This document shows positions 41,070 through 50,315 of a stretch of DNA of 64,000 bases, in pieces (the first letter of the stretch is position 1; the number at the start of each line of letters is the position of its first letter). The notes below the pieces were generated by a model, which saw nothing but the letters and a program-made list of their open reading frames with translations, was not told the origin of the DNA and searched no databases. The stretch comes from Sphingomonas immobilis (GTDB lineage: Bacteria; Pseudomonadota; Alphaproteobacteria; Sphingomonadales; Sphingomonadaceae): assembly GCF_030580995.1 (NCBI RefSeq), contig NZ_JAUQSZ010000006.1:186001-250000 (forward strand). The letters are read 5' to 3'. Both the position numbers and the translations under genes were made by a program.

Positions 41070-41925
41070 ATGCTTCCGGCATTTCGCCGCGATCGACTGG
41101 TCGGGCGCTGTCGGCCCGCGCCAGCCGGGGATCGCGGTGGCGCTCTGCCGATCGGGCGATGCCGCGCCGGAGTTGGTGCAACCCGGCCACATCTGGTCGC
41201 GGCAGGACGTCCTCGACTGGCTGGCCGGGGATCTGCCCGAGGATACGCTCGTCGGTCTCGACCTCGGCATCTCGCTGCCCTTCGTGGACGAGGGCGCGTT
41301 CTTCCCCGGCTGGAGCGAGAGCCCGCGCGATGCCCCCGCGCTCTGGGCGCTGGTCGACCGGCTCTGCGCCGACGATCCCTATCTCGCGGCGTCGAGCTTC
41401 GTCGATCATGTCGAGGCGGCGCGGCATTTCCGGCGGCATGGCGGGCGCAAGGGCGATCTCTTCACCGGCCGCGGCCGCCTGCGCGCGACCGAACATGCGC
41501 AGGCCCGCGCAGGGTTGCGGCCGTACAGCAACCTCAACCTCGTCGGCGCGGCGCAGGTCGGCAAGTCGAGCCTGACCGGTATGCGCGTCCTCCACCGCCT
41601 CGCCGGCCGCGTGCCGGTCTGGCCGTTCGAAGAGTGCGAAAGCGGATCGGTGATCGTCGAAATCTACACCAGCCTCGCGGCGCTAGCGGGCGGGCGCAGC
41701 GTCGGCCGTACCAAGATGAAAACGGGGACTGAGCTAGACGCCGCGCTGCGCCACATTGGCAGTGTGCCGACCGGCCTGAGCGGTGCGATCGACGACCACA
41801 AGAGCGATGCGATTCTCACCGCCGCGTGGCTGCGCAGCGTCGCGGATCGGCCCGAACTGTGGCACCCGAGCGGCATGACGCCCGAAATCGCACGCACCGA
41901 GGGCTGGACCTTCGGCATCGCCTGA
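41070..41925 (+). CDS. DUF429-like predicted nuclease; start codon out of frame by one base
   Basis: About 284 residues in the frame ending 41925: FAAIDWSGA (first Asp), VGLDLGISLPF (second Asp), FEECESGSVIVEIYTS, and IDDHKSDAILTAAWLR, ending EGWTFGIA. These fit the RNase-H-like DUF429 group, whose function is unknown. The frame has no ATG, GTG or TTG before FAAIDW; an ATG at 41070 is separated from codon TTC by a single C at 41073. Deleting that C yields MFRHFAAIDWSG. Either a frameshift, a sequencing error or an ATT start (41062) is involved. Confidence 0.6.
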
Positions 41926-41945
41926 CGCATTGGGAGCCTCGGAAC

Positions 41946-42021
41946 GCCGGTTTAGCTCAGCTGGTAGAGCAGCGGTTTTGTAAACCGAAGGTCGCGGGTT
42001 CGATTCCTGCAACCGGCACCA
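41946..42021 (+). tRNA. tRNA-Thr (anticodon TGT), CCA encoded
   Basis: 76 bases. Acceptor stem GCCGGTT pairs with AACCGGC, D-arm AGCTCAGCTGGTAGAGC, anticodon loop TTTGTAA giving UGU, and T-arm around GGTTCGATTCC; discriminator A and CCA are encoded. Reads ACA (and related) threonine codons. Confidence 0.97.
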
Positions 42022-42039
42022 TCCGCCCGCGACGCGGCG

Positions 42040-42537
42040 TTATCGGGTCAGTTCGGCGAACGCGCCGTAGCTGCCCTGGAAGAACAGTAGCGGCCGCCCC
42101 GGGCTCTCGACCTCCAGCGCGACCACGCGGCCGAGCACGATGTGATGATCGCCCGCCTCGTGAATCGCCTCCAGGTCGCAATCGATCCACGCGACGACAT
42201 CGTCGAGGATCGGCGATCCGTTCGGCGAGACGCGGTGCGACACGCCTTCGAACTTGTCGATCACGCCCTTGGCGGAGAAACGGCGGCAGAGCGGCTCCTG
42301 ATCGACGGCCAGGACGTTGACGCAGAAGCGGCCCGCGCCCTGAATCCGCGCCCAGCTGCTCGATTTGCGATCGGGGAAGAACGCGACCAGCGGTGGATCG
42401 AGCGATACCGAGGTGAACGAGCCTACGACCATCCCGGTCGGCGTGCCCGCCGCCTCCACCGCAGTGATGATGCAAACGCCGGTGGGATAGTGGCCAAGCA
42501 CGCGGCGAAAGCTGGCATCGTCGAAACTGGTGGTCAT
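42040..42537 (-). CDS. Flavin reductase family protein
   Basis: 165 residues of the FMN-binding split-barrel flavin reductase family: FRRVLGHYPTGVCIIT, GMVVGSFTSVSLDPPLVAFF and SHRVSPNGSPILDDVVAWIDC, plus GDHHIVLGRVVAL. Such proteins reduce FMN/FAD with NAD(P)H for a partner monooxygenase; none is adjacent. ATG 42537 begins the homologous region; the open frame extends 90 bases further without support. Convergent with tRNA-Thr. Confidence 0.92.
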   Translation of the reverse strand: MTTSFDDASFRRVLGHYPTGVCIITAVEAAGTPTGMVVGSFTSVSLDPPLVAFFPDRKSSSWARIQGAGRFCVNVLAVDQEPLCRRFSAKGVIDKFEGVSHRVSPNGSPILDDVVAWIDCDLEAIHEAGDHHIVLGRVVALEVESPGRPLLFFQGSYGAFAELTR

Positions 42538-42627
42538 CCGCGCTTTCCCCGTGGGTGTATCAGGAACCTCTTTCCCCGGCGCGGCGCGGTTGGCAAGAGG
42601 TCTGGGGCATCGTCGCTGCGATACCAC

Positions 42628-44103
42628 TTACGGCGTGGCAGCGATCACTGCCGGTCCGGTCCAGCCGCCCGCCGTCGCCACGTACAGCCGCGCGACGTTG
42701 AGAAACTGCTTGGCGCGCGCATCGACCAGCCCGAGCTGCGCGCGCTGATACAACCGCTCCGAATCGAGCACCGTGAGGATGCCCGAATTGCCGACCTGGA
42801 AACTGCGCCGCGACAGGTTGCGGCTGCGGCCGGCGATCGCCACTGAATCCTGATGATTGACGAGCGCGCGCTGGTCGGTCTGCAGCGCGGAGAGCAGATC
42901 GGCGACCTGCTGGAACGCCTCGAGAATGGTCTGCCTGTACGTCGCCGCCTTGGCCTTGGCGTCGTCCACCGCCATGCGCTGCTGGGCCTTCAGCGTGCCG
43001 CCGTGGAAGATCGGCGCGGTCAGCCCGCCGAAGATGTCGAACCCCTTGAGGTCGTTCGAAAACAACCCGCCCGGCGTGCCCGCCGCATAAGTGAGCGTCG
43101 CGCCGATCGAGATATTTGGGTAGAGCTCGGCCGTCGCCACGCCGATTGCGGCGGTCGATGCGTGGAGATCGGCCTCGGCCTGCAGGATGTCTGGCCGCTT
43201 GCGCACCAGGGTCGCCGGGATCGCCACCGGCACGTCGGCGGGCAGCGTGAAGGTCGCGATGTCGAAATCGGTCGGGCCGAGCGCGTCGGGCGCCACGCCG
43301 GTCAACGTCGCCAGCATGTGCCGCGCCTCGTCGATCGGCTGGCGCAGTTGCGGGATGTCGTCGCGGTCGGCGGCGAGCTGCGCCTGCACGTTGGTGACCT
43401 CGGTCAGCGTCCCCTCGCCCGCGATGCGGCGCTTGTCGGTCAGATCGACGAGCTTCTGGTCCTCCGCCAGCAGTGCTTCCGCCACCGCGATGCGCGCGCG
43501 GTAGGTGGCGATGATCAGCACCTGCTCGACGACGCGGCCCGCGATGGTGAGGTGCGCCGCTTCGGTCTGGCGCTGCTGCGCCTCGGCGATGGCGACCGCC
43601 TGCTCCAGCTTGCGGCGGTTGCGCCCGAACAGATCGAGATCGTAGCTGACGCCGCCGCCGACCGAATAGAGATTGAACACCGGGTTCTTGGTCGAGATGC
43701 CCGGAAACGCGCTGCTGTCGAAACCGAATGCCTGCAGATTGACCTGCTCACGCTCGATCCGCGCATTGGCGTCGATCTGCGGCAGGCGCTTGCCCGCGAC
43801 CGCGCGGATCTGCTCCCGCGCCCTTTCCAGCGTGGCGTTGCTCGCCGCCAGGCTGTTGTTGTTGGCAATCGCCTTGTCGACCAGCGCGTCCAGCTGGGCG
43901 GAGCCGAACGCCTGCCACCAGCGCGGGCCGGCGCCTTCACCCAACGTCGCGTGAGGACCGCCCGCGATCGGGCGAACGGCATCGCCCGTCGCCGCATAAC
44001 CGTTCGAGGCGGGCGCTTCCGGGCGCGCGAAATTCGGGCCGACGGTGCAGCCCGCCAATGCGATCGCGGCGATCAGCACGGAAAGCTTGATGCTATTCGA
44101 CAT
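42628..44103 (-). CDS. Outer-membrane efflux lipoprotein, TolC/NodT family
   Basis: 491 residues. Lipoprotein signal with lipobox LAGC (cysteine at ~18), then the repeated TolC-type alpha-barrel/beta-barrel halves; WWQAFGSAQLDALVDKAIANN and the central RKRPDILQAEADLHASTAAIGVA are hallmarks. It supplies the outer-membrane channel for the EmrA/EmrB pump encoded immediately upstream; its ATG overlaps the emrB 3' end by 11 bases. Confidence 0.95.
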   Translation of the reverse strand: MSNSIKLSVLIAAIALAGCTVGPNFARPEAPASNGYAATGDAVRPIAGGPHATLGEGAGPRWWQAFGSAQLDALVDKAIANNNSLAASNATLERAREQIRAVAGKRLPQIDANARIEREQVNLQAFGFDSSAFPGISTKNPVFNLYSVGGGVSYDLDLFGRNRRKLEQAVAIAEAQQRQTEAAHLTIAGRVVEQVLIIATYRARIAVAEALLAEDQKLVDLTDKRRIAGEGTLTEVTNVQAQLAADRDDIPQLRQPIDEARHMLATLTGVAPDALGPTDFDIATFTLPADVPVAIPATLVRKRPDILQAEADLHASTAAIGVATAELYPNISIGATLTYAAGTPGGLFSNDLKGFDIFGGLTAPIFHGGTLKAQQRMAVDDAKAKAATYRQTILEAFQQVADLLSALQTDQRALVNHQDSVAIAGRSRNLSRRSFQVGNSGILTVLDSERLYQRAQLGLVDARAKQFLNVARLYVATAGGWTGPAVIAATP

Positions 44104-45616
44104 GGATCTGAACCTGTGGCCCGCCCTTGGTGACACGCAACAGCAGGACGAGCGGGATAACGGCGAGGGCAGCGATGAACATCGCGGTGAAAACGTTGAC
44201 GTAGGAAAGCATCATCGCCTGACGGGTGACTTCGCCATTGAGCATAGCCACCGCGGCGGGCGCATCGAAATCGAACCCCGGCATGCGCAGGTCGAGCATC
44301 GGATTGTCCGGGCGGATTTTCTCGACGAGCTGCGAATGTGCCGCATCGGCACTACGGATCGTCATCGTCTGTACGATCGAGATACCGACCGCAGACCCGA
44401 GATTGCGGATCAGCGTGAACATCGCCGCTCCCTCGTTACGATATCGCTCGGGAAGCGTGCCGAACGCGACCGCCGTCAGCGGAACGAACATCATGCCGGT
44501 GCCGAGGCCGCTGAACAGGCCCGAGATGATGATGAGACGATCGTCCATCTGCAACGACATGCCCGCCATCAGGTACATCGAATAAGCGATCAGCGCGAGG
44601 CCGCCACCGATCAGCAGACGCATGTCGATCACCTTGATGAACACACCCACGCACATCATCGAAATCAAGGATCCGACGCCGCGCGGTGCCATCACGATCC
44701 CGGTCAGCATCACCGGATAACCGAACAATTGCTGCATCAGCGTAGGCAGCAGCGCCATCACCGAAAACAGCATGATGCCGGTGATGAACCCGAACAGGCA
44801 TCCGAACACGAAATTGGCATCGCGAAACAGGCCGAGATCGATGAACGGCTGCGCTGCGGTGAAGGTCTGCACGATGAAAGCGAACAGGAAGAACCCCGCC
44901 AGCGCGGCCTCGATGCAGATTTCGGTCGAGGTGAACCAATCCTGTTGCTGGCCACGGTCGAGCATCAACTGAAAGGTGCCGACGGCGAGCGCAAGCATCG
45001 CGAACCCGAAAAAATCGAGCTTCCGCACTTCGTCAGCCTTGCTCTCTGAAAGGAACGCCGACAGGCCGAGATAGGCCGCGATGCCGACCGGCACGTTGAT
45101 GTAGAAGATCCAGCGCCAACTATAATTGTCGGTCAGATACCCGCCCAGCACCGGGCCCACGATCGGCCCCAGGATCGCGCCCATGCCCCACAGCGCCATC
45201 GCCTGACCATGTTGTTCGGGCGGGTTGATATCCAGCAAGATCGCCTGGCTGAGCGGCATCAGGCCCGCACCGGCGATGCCTTGCAATACCCGGAATCCGA
45301 CCAGTTCGCCGATGTTGCCGGCGACGCCGCACAGCGCGGAGGCGATGGTGAAGAACAGCACCGAAAGCATCATCACGCGCTTGCGGCCGAAGCGGTTCGC
45401 CGCCCAGCCGGTGAGCGGAATGGTGATTGCGCTGGCGACGATGAACGAGGTCAGCGCCCAGGTGATCTCCTCCTGCGACGCGCCGACACTGCCGCGCATG
45501 TGCGGCAACGCGACGTTGGCGATCGTCGAATCGAGCGACGTCATCACCGTCGCCGCCATCACCGTCAGCGTGATGAGGCGACGGGTGGCGGGATCTGGCA
45601 GGGCGGCCGCGGTCAT
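44093..45616 (-). CDS. emrB: EmrB-type DHA2 multidrug transporter (MFS)
   Basis: 507 residues with 14 predicted helices. MFS motifs include LDSTIANVALPHM (the DHA2 motif D1), GRKRVMMLSVLFF (motif A) and GAILGPIVGPVLGGYL (motif C). Proton-driven drug export through EmrA and the outer-membrane lipoprotein. Overlaps emrA by 4 bases. Confidence 0.96.
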   Translation of the reverse strand: MTAAALPDPATRRLITLTVMAATVMTSLDSTIANVALPHMRGSVGASQEEITWALTSFIVASAITIPLTGWAANRFGRKRVMMLSVLFFTIASALCGVAGNIGELVGFRVLQGIAGAGLMPLSQAILLDINPPEQHGQAMALWGMGAILGPIVGPVLGGYLTDNYSWRWIFYINVPVGIAAYLGLSAFLSESKADEVRKLDFFGFAMLALAVGTFQLMLDRGQQQDWFTSTEICIEAALAGFFLFAFIVQTFTAAQPFIDLGLFRDANFVFGCLFGFITGIMLFSVMALLPTLMQQLFGYPVMLTGIVMAPRGVGSLISMMCVGVFIKVIDMRLLIGGGLALIAYSMYLMAGMSLQMDDRLIIISGLFSGLGTGMMFVPLTAVAFGTLPERYRNEGAAMFTLIRNLGSAVGISIVQTMTIRSADAAHSQLVEKIRPDNPMLDLRMPGFDFDAPAAVAMLNGEVTRQAMMLSYVNVFTAMFIAALAVIPLVLLLRVTKGGPQVQIHVE

Positions 45617-46791
45617 GGCGCGGGCTTGGGGTCCACCTGCGTCGCGCCGCCGAACAGGTGGCGGACATGGCCGGTATCGACGCTCACCTCGGCGCTCAAA
45701 CCAGCATGGAGCAACAGGTCGGCGGGCGGGTTGTCGATCTCGACCTCGACCGGCAGGCGTTGCACCACCTTCACCCAGTTGCCGGTCGCATTCTCCGCCG
45801 GCAGCAGCGAGAAGCTGTTGCCGGTGCCGGGGCTGAAGCTCTTCACATGCCCGCGCAGCGGACGATCGGCATAGGCGTCGATCTTCACCGTCGCGGGCTG
45901 GCCGACGCGCATATAGCGCAACTGGCTTTCCTTGAAATTCGCCTCGACCCAGACGTGCTTGCCGACGAGCGTGAACACCGGCTTGGCGGCGCTCACGTAA
46001 TTGCCGACCTGGAGCTGGTTGACGCGCGTCACCACGCCGTCCTGCGGCGCGCGCACGACCGTGTAGCCGAGGTTCAGTTGCGCCCGTTCCAGCACCGCGA
46101 GCGCGGCCTGCACGCTCGGCTGATTGCCCTCGGCCACATCTACCCCGCCGCCGATCGCGGCGCGCACGCTCTGCGTCTGCTGCGCGGCGGTGGCGATCGC
46201 CTGCCGTGCGGTCTGCACCGCCAGCACCGCCTGATCATACTGGCTCTTCGAAGAGATGCCTTCCGACAGCAACTGCTTCTGCCGCGCGGCTTCGCCGATC
46301 GCATAGGTCAGCTGCGCCTGCGCGGCGCCGACCTGCGCCTCGCCCTGCCGCACGTCGGCCCGCTTGGAATGGATTTGCGCGCGGGCGTCGGCGACCTTCG
46401 CCTGCGCCTCGTCGACCGCCGCCTGATAGGGTTTGGGATCGAGCCGGAACAGCACCTGCCCGGCCTTTACCGGTTGGTTCTCATGCACCTCGATCGTGAT
46501 CACCTGGCCGCTGACGTTGGCCGCCACCGCGCCCTGCCCCGCCTGCAGCGAAGAATCCTCTGTCGATTCATAGCGGCCGCCGCTCAGATAGAACCACGCG
46601 CCGCCGATCACCAGGACGAGCAGCCCCAAGATCAGCAGACCGGCCCGCAGGCGGCTCTTCGAGCGTGCCTTGACCGGCTCGTCGTCTGCCGGCGGCTGCA
46701 TCGACGCGGACGCGATCGTCCCGCCACCGACGACATCGGGATCGTCGGCAAGCGCAATACGCTCGGGATCGCTTCCTACTCTGTCCAACAC
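45613..46791 (-). CDS. emrA: EmrA-type HlyD family membrane-fusion protein, GTG start
   Basis: 392 residues: cytosolic N-terminus, one membrane helix (GLLILGLLVLVIGGAWFYL), then the HlyD fold with lipoyl half VSGQVITIEVHENQPVKAG, two long coiled-coil helices and the C-terminal YTVVRAPQDGVVTRVNQL barrel. Bridges EmrB and the outer-membrane channel. The start is GTG 46791 (TTG 46788 and an internal ATG at 46701 are alternatives). First gene of the efflux operon, divergent from lysR. Confidence 0.94.
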   Translation of the reverse strand: MLDRVGSDPERIALADDPDVVGGGTIASASMQPPADDEPVKARSKSRLRAGLLILGLLVLVIGGAWFYLSGGRYESTEDSSLQAGQGAVAANVSGQVITIEVHENQPVKAGQVLFRLDPKPYQAAVDEAQAKVADARAQIHSKRADVRQGEAQVGAAQAQLTYAIGEAARQKQLLSEGISSKSQYDQAVLAVQTARQAIATAAQQTQSVRAAIGGGVDVAEGNQPSVQAALAVLERAQLNLGYTVVRAPQDGVVTRVNQLQVGNYVSAAKPVFTLVGKHVWVEANFKESQLRYMRVGQPATVKIDAYADRPLRGHVKSFSPGTGNSFSLLPAENATGNWVKVVQRLPVEVEIDNPPADLLLHAGLSAEVSVDTGHVRHLFGGATQVDPKPAP

Positions 46792-46902
46792 ACTTCCAAC
46801 CGGCTGTCGCCGGTCGCCTTCTGCAACACTTTGTAATTTCCCTAGTCAGCAGGTTGAGCTACGCCAAATGAATAATGTTCCACTGCAGCCTGCAGGAAAT
46901 TC

Positions 46903-47847
46903 ATGAAGATCGATCTCAATCTCCTCCGCGTCTTCGACATTCTGATGGAGGTGCATAGCGTCAGCCGCGCTGCCGACCGGCTCGGGCTCACCCAATCCGC
47001 CGTCAGCCATGCCTTGTCACGCCTGCGCGAGCAGCTCGACGATCCGCTTTTCGTGCGCGCGCGCGGCGGCCTGGCACCGACCGCCCGCGCCCGCGAGATC
47101 GCGCCGAAAGTGCGGGAAGGCCTGGTGGCGCTGCGCGATGCGGTGTCCCATCCCGGCTTCGATCCGGCCTCGACCACGCGCACCTTCACGGTCAGTGCGA
47201 GTTCCTATTTCTGCATCACGATCATGCCGATCGCCATCGAGCGCGCGCGCCGCGAAGCGCCGCTCGCGCAATTCCGCATCGTCTTTTCCAGCGACGACTT
47301 GCTCGAGGGGCTCGATGAGGGCGCGATCGATCTCGCGATTGGCGTGTTCGGCCGGTTTCCCGCGCGCTACTCCAAGTCCGCACTATACCGGGAACGCCTC
47401 GTATGGGTCGCCCGCACCGGCACCACGGCCGACGACCTTGCGTCGCGGCCGCGGCTGGCGCTCTCACGCCGGCCGCAGCCGCATTTCCAGCAGGAAATGC
47501 TCGTGCGCGGCGGGCTCGAGCAGCGCAACGCGATCCTTATCGACGAAACCCTTCCGCCCGGTCCAAGCCCGCTCACGATTCACGATCCGCTCAGCGCGGG
47601 CGCGCTTGTGGCGACGAGCGATCTGGTCGCGCTGCTGCCGCGCCAGCTCGCGCGCCAGCTGATCCTGCACAACCGCGTCACGATGCTCGAACAAAGCGAG
47701 CAGGACGAAGTCGAGATGTCGATGCTGTGGCACAACCGTTCGACAGCGGACCCTGCTCACGTCTGGTTGCGCGACGTGGTGAGCGGGGCGGCGCTGCAGC
47801 TGGATGTGGGGGCAGAAGACGCCAGTCCCGTCAGCCCGCCGTCTTGA
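46903..47847 (+). CDS. LysR-type transcriptional regulator, divergent from the efflux operon
   Basis: 314 residues. N-terminal winged helix (DLNLLRVFDILMEVHSVSRA, LTQSAVSHALSRLREQL) resembling the NodD/SyrM-like branch and a periplasmic-binding-protein-like effector domain. Divergent placement suggests it controls emrAB. The 111-base gap contains CTGCAGCCTGCAG over the lysR Shine-Dalgarno (46884-46896) and an interrupted GAA-N5-TTC; neither is a convincing T-N11-A box. AGGAAATTC precedes ATG 46903. Confidence 0.94.
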   Translation: MKIDLNLLRVFDILMEVHSVSRAADRLGLTQSAVSHALSRLREQLDDPLFVRARGGLAPTARAREIAPKVREGLVALRDAVSHPGFDPASTTRTFTVSASSYFCITIMPIAIERARREAPLAQFRIVFSSDDLLEGLDEGAIDLAIGVFGRFPARYSKSALYRERLVWVARTGTTADDLASRPRLALSRRPQPHFQQEMLVRGGLEQRNAILIDETLPPGPSPLTIHDPLSAGALVATSDLVALLPRQLARQLILHNRVTMLEQSEQDEVEMSMLWHNRSTADPAHVWLRDVVSGAALQLDVGAEDASPVSPPS

Positions 47848-48232
47848 CCTTCTTGTACGGCACGAACTCGTTGAGCCCGATCGAGCCGGACTGCATCCGC
47901 GATCCCTGATCGATCAGCCGTACGATATCGATGCTGCACGTCTGTCCGTTGCGCGGTTCGCTGACGAGGATGTCGTTGCTGTCGAGGAATTCCTTGCCGC
48001 TCGGCCGCTGGACGTAGATCGTGCCGTCATTGGTCGTGTAGAGGATTGCGGTCCGGTCGATGATCTGGCTCGATCGGATCTGCGTGGTCTGCAGGCAATT
48101 GACCGGCTTGCCCTCTACCCGCCCGGCGATCGCCTTGGCGATCTGTTCCTCGGGGGGAAGGCGCTTCGCCTCGGCTGCCGTACCCGTGATCGCCAGCGCG
48201 GCGACCGCACTCAGAATATACGCTGCACGCAT
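47831..48232 (-). CDS. Exported hypothetical protein
   Basis: 133 residues with a signal peptide (RAAYILSAVAALAITGTAAEA) and three cysteine-containing spots (VNCLQT, TCSIDI). Landmarks PPEEQIAKAIAGRV and CLQTTQIRSSQIID recur in small uncharacterised proteins of sphingomonads; no function known. GGAGG precedes ATG 48232. Its 3' end overlaps the lysR end tail to tail. Confidence 0.8.
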   Translation of the reverse strand: MRAAYILSAVAALAITGTAAEAKRLPPEEQIAKAIAGRVEGKPVNCLQTTQIRSSQIIDRTAILYTTNDGTIYVQRPSGKEFLDSNDILVSEPRNGQTCSIDIVRLIDQGSRMQSGSIGLNEFVPYKKVKTAG

Positions 48233-48248
48233 GCTCAACCCTCCTATT

Positions 48249-48611
48249 TTATAGGACCGCCGTATCGCTCTCCGGCTGAACGGCGGCTGACTCCCCGAGT
48301 TCCTTGTCGCGTTCCTTGTCCAGTTCCAGCTCCGCCACGATCGCCTCGACCGGCGCACCGGCGTGGACCAGCCGCCAGCGACGCCCGTCGCGCGTATCCA
48401 CCACCGTTACCGCGTTCTTCGGGCACACGCCGAGGCATTTGACCTCGACGATCCCCATCCGTGCCTTGCGGCCCTTCTTCAGCCCGAGATGGCGGCGCAG
48501 CGCCTTTCCGAGCGGCTCCTTGCCCTTGCGGCCGAAGCCCCCGCCCAGCTTCTTCGAACATTTCGCGCAGACCAGCAGGGTCCGGTCCCAGTCCGACCGG
48601 ATGGTTCTCAC
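48249..48611 (-). CDS. (2Fe-2S) ferredoxin-domain protein, thioredoxin-like type, GTG start
   Basis: About 120 residues. Cysteines in LLVCAKCSKKLGG and EVKCLGVCPKNAVTV give the C-x2-C...C-x3-C layout of thioredoxin-like 2Fe-2S ferredoxins. Partner unknown. The GTG at 48611 overlaps the TGA of the DnaJ-domain gene (GTGA) and has GGAAG eight bases upstream; GTG 48626 is an alternative start. Confidence 0.85.
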   Translation of the reverse strand: MRTIRSDWDRTLLVCAKCSKKLGGGFGRKGKEPLGKALRRHLGLKKGRKARMGIVEVKCLGVCPKNAVTVVDTRDGRRWRLVHAGAPVEAIVAELELDKERDKELGESAAVQPESDTAVL

Positions 48612-49150
48612 CCCTCGGGCTTCCACTGCCGGTTTTCTTCGGCGACGCGCAGCACGTCGTAGGCCGCCTGGATCGCCTGAAAGCGCACCGCCGCGTCCTT
48701 GTCGCCGGGGCGGATGTCAGGATGGTTCTGCTTGGCGAGCCGGCGCCACGCATTGCGCACGCTCTCGAAATCGGCATCGACCTCGAGGCCGAGCATCTCC
48801 AGCGCGCGGATCTCGTCGCGCGAGCGACTGCCGTCGCCCGGCCCCGCCCATTGCTGATGCTTGGAGGCGGTATAGCCTTCGGCGGTGCGCGTCTCCGCCG
48901 CCTCGCGCTCTGCGGCTTCCTCGGCGGTCAGGCCTTCGAAGTAGTTCCAGCCGCGATTGTATTCGCCGGCATGCTCCTGGCAGAAATACCAGCGCTCGGG
49001 GCTGTTGGGGGATTTCGGCGCCGGGCAATCGCCGCGCTCGGTGCAGCCGTGGCGGTCGCACAGGCGCACCTTCACCGCCTCGCTGCCGCTCTCGCCATAA
49101 GCGCGCCAGCGGGGGAAGCCCCAATCGTCTCGTCTCGTCACACGCGCCAT
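48608..49150 (-). CDS. DnaJ-domain protein
   Basis: 180 residues. The C-terminal ~65 residues are a J domain with the HPD tripeptide (KQNHPDIRPGDKDAAVRFQ) that stimulates Hsp70/DnaK. The N-terminal part is Trp- and Cys-containing (RWRAYGESG, DRHGCTERGDCPAPK, FCQEHAGEYN) with CxxxxxxC-type zinc potential. Such single-J-domain proteins are common in sphingomonads; the client is unknown. Translationally coupled to the ferredoxin. Confidence 0.9.
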   Translation of the reverse strand: MARVTRRDDWGFPRWRAYGESGSEAVKVRLCDRHGCTERGDCPAPKSPNSPERWYFCQEHAGEYNRGWNYFEGLTAEEAAEREAAETRTAEGYTASKHQQWAGPGDGSRSRDEIRALEMLGLEVDADFESVRNAWRRLAKQNHPDIRPGDKDAAVRFQAIQAAYDVLRVAEENRQWKPEG

Positions 49151-49288
49151 AGCCTGCCATCTAAGCATAGCGGCGCGGCATTGCCATGACGCTTTTGTGA
49201 CGAATGTGATTCCGCTCCGCAAAGCGCCCGTTGCCGCCCGCGCCTTCCCCGCATACATTCGCGCCCGCCGGGGACGCGGGGGCGGACG

Positions 49289-50281
49289 ATGCAGGCGGTC
49301 GATCAGTTCAAGGCTTTTCTGCTGCGCAAGCGCCAATGGCGCTGGCTTGCCGCGGCGCTCGCGCTGCTCATCATCGGCAAGGTGCTCGATCACTACGAGA
49401 TCAAGCTGCTCGGCGTGGTCAGCGCGGGCCAGACGCTGACCGAAGGGCTGGCGGCGCGGTTGAAGGCGGTGCAGCCCGACATGATCTCGGATTTCTACCG
49501 CGAGGCGGGCGCGAACCGCCACGGCCTGGGCCTGTGCGGGCCGACCGCGCCGCCACCGCCGCGCAAGGCACCCCGCTTCGTGCCGCCGATGATCGCAGAC
49601 CCGCTCGATACCGGACGCACCATCGCCCTGTCGCCGCGTCCGATGTCGACCGCCGCCATCGAGGATGTGTTGCGCGAGGCGCGCGAACACCCCTCCGCCC
49701 ATCCGCCGCTGCGCGGCCTCGGCAGTGCCCGCAGCAACGACGAGATCTACGCGCAGGCTCGCCGCGATATGCTGTCGAGCGGCCCGCCCGTACCCCGCGA
49801 CCCGCCCTCCCGATATTGGCGCTGCGACGGCTGGCTCGGCATGGCCGACGGCGGCCTACTCACGCTCAGGACGACGCCCGAAGTCGCCTGGCGCGTGTGG
49901 AAGACCGGCGGCTGGGCCGCCACGATCGTGTTCGCCCTCACGCTCGCCGTCATCGCCTACGTCCTGCTCCGGTTGTGGAGCGACAAGAGCTTCGGCTGCG
50001 CGGTGGTTCCGGCCACGCTGTTCATCCTGGCGATGGGGCCGCTCCTCGCCGGCAGCAGCTTCTGGCTTACGCTGTGGCTGCTCGTCATCCTCACCGGCTT
50101 CTTCGGGCACGTCTTCGCGGGGCTCGCGATCATCCTTTTCTGGGTGCTCGGCGGCTGGAACATTGCCATGGGCATCGTCGGCGTGCTGAGCTCCGCCGAC
50201 GATCTGAAGGAAAAGAGCGACCTCGCGCAGCAAACCCTCGCAGACCTTCGCGGCCCGCCACCGGCCCCGCCCCAACCCTAA
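49289..50281 (+). CDS. Hypothetical integral membrane protein
   Basis: 330 residues. N-terminal helix (WLAAALALLIIGKVL), an ~150-residue Pro-rich extracytoplasmic region, and 3-4 C-terminal helices (TIVFALTLAVIAYVLLRLW, FILAMGPLLAGSSFWLTLWL, GLAIILFWVLGGWNIAMGI). No family recognised. Starts ATG 49289 and precedes another membrane protein by 34 bases, likely cotranscribed with it. Confidence 0.7.
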   Translation: MQAVDQFKAFLLRKRQWRWLAAALALLIIGKVLDHYEIKLLGVVSAGQTLTEGLAARLKAVQPDMISDFYREAGANRHGLGLCGPTAPPPPRKAPRFVPPMIADPLDTGRTIALSPRPMSTAAIEDVLREAREHPSAHPPLRGLGSARSNDEIYAQARRDMLSSGPPVPRDPPSRYWRCDGWLGMADGGLLTLRTTPEVAWRVWKTGGWAATIVFALTLAVIAYVLLRLWSDKSFGCAVVPATLFILAMGPLLAGSSFWLTLWLLVILTGFFGHVFAGLAIILFWVLGGWNIAMGIVGVLSSADDLKEKSDLAQQTLADLRGPPPAPPQP

Positions 50282-50315
50282 CCTTTCCTTGATCCCTGCC
50301 TGATAGACGCGGCAC

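Noticed and set aside
46852..46902. Classical LysR T-N11-A operator between lysR and emrA
   Set aside because: The candidate stretches have the wrong spacing or symmetry; divergent placement alone supports regulation.
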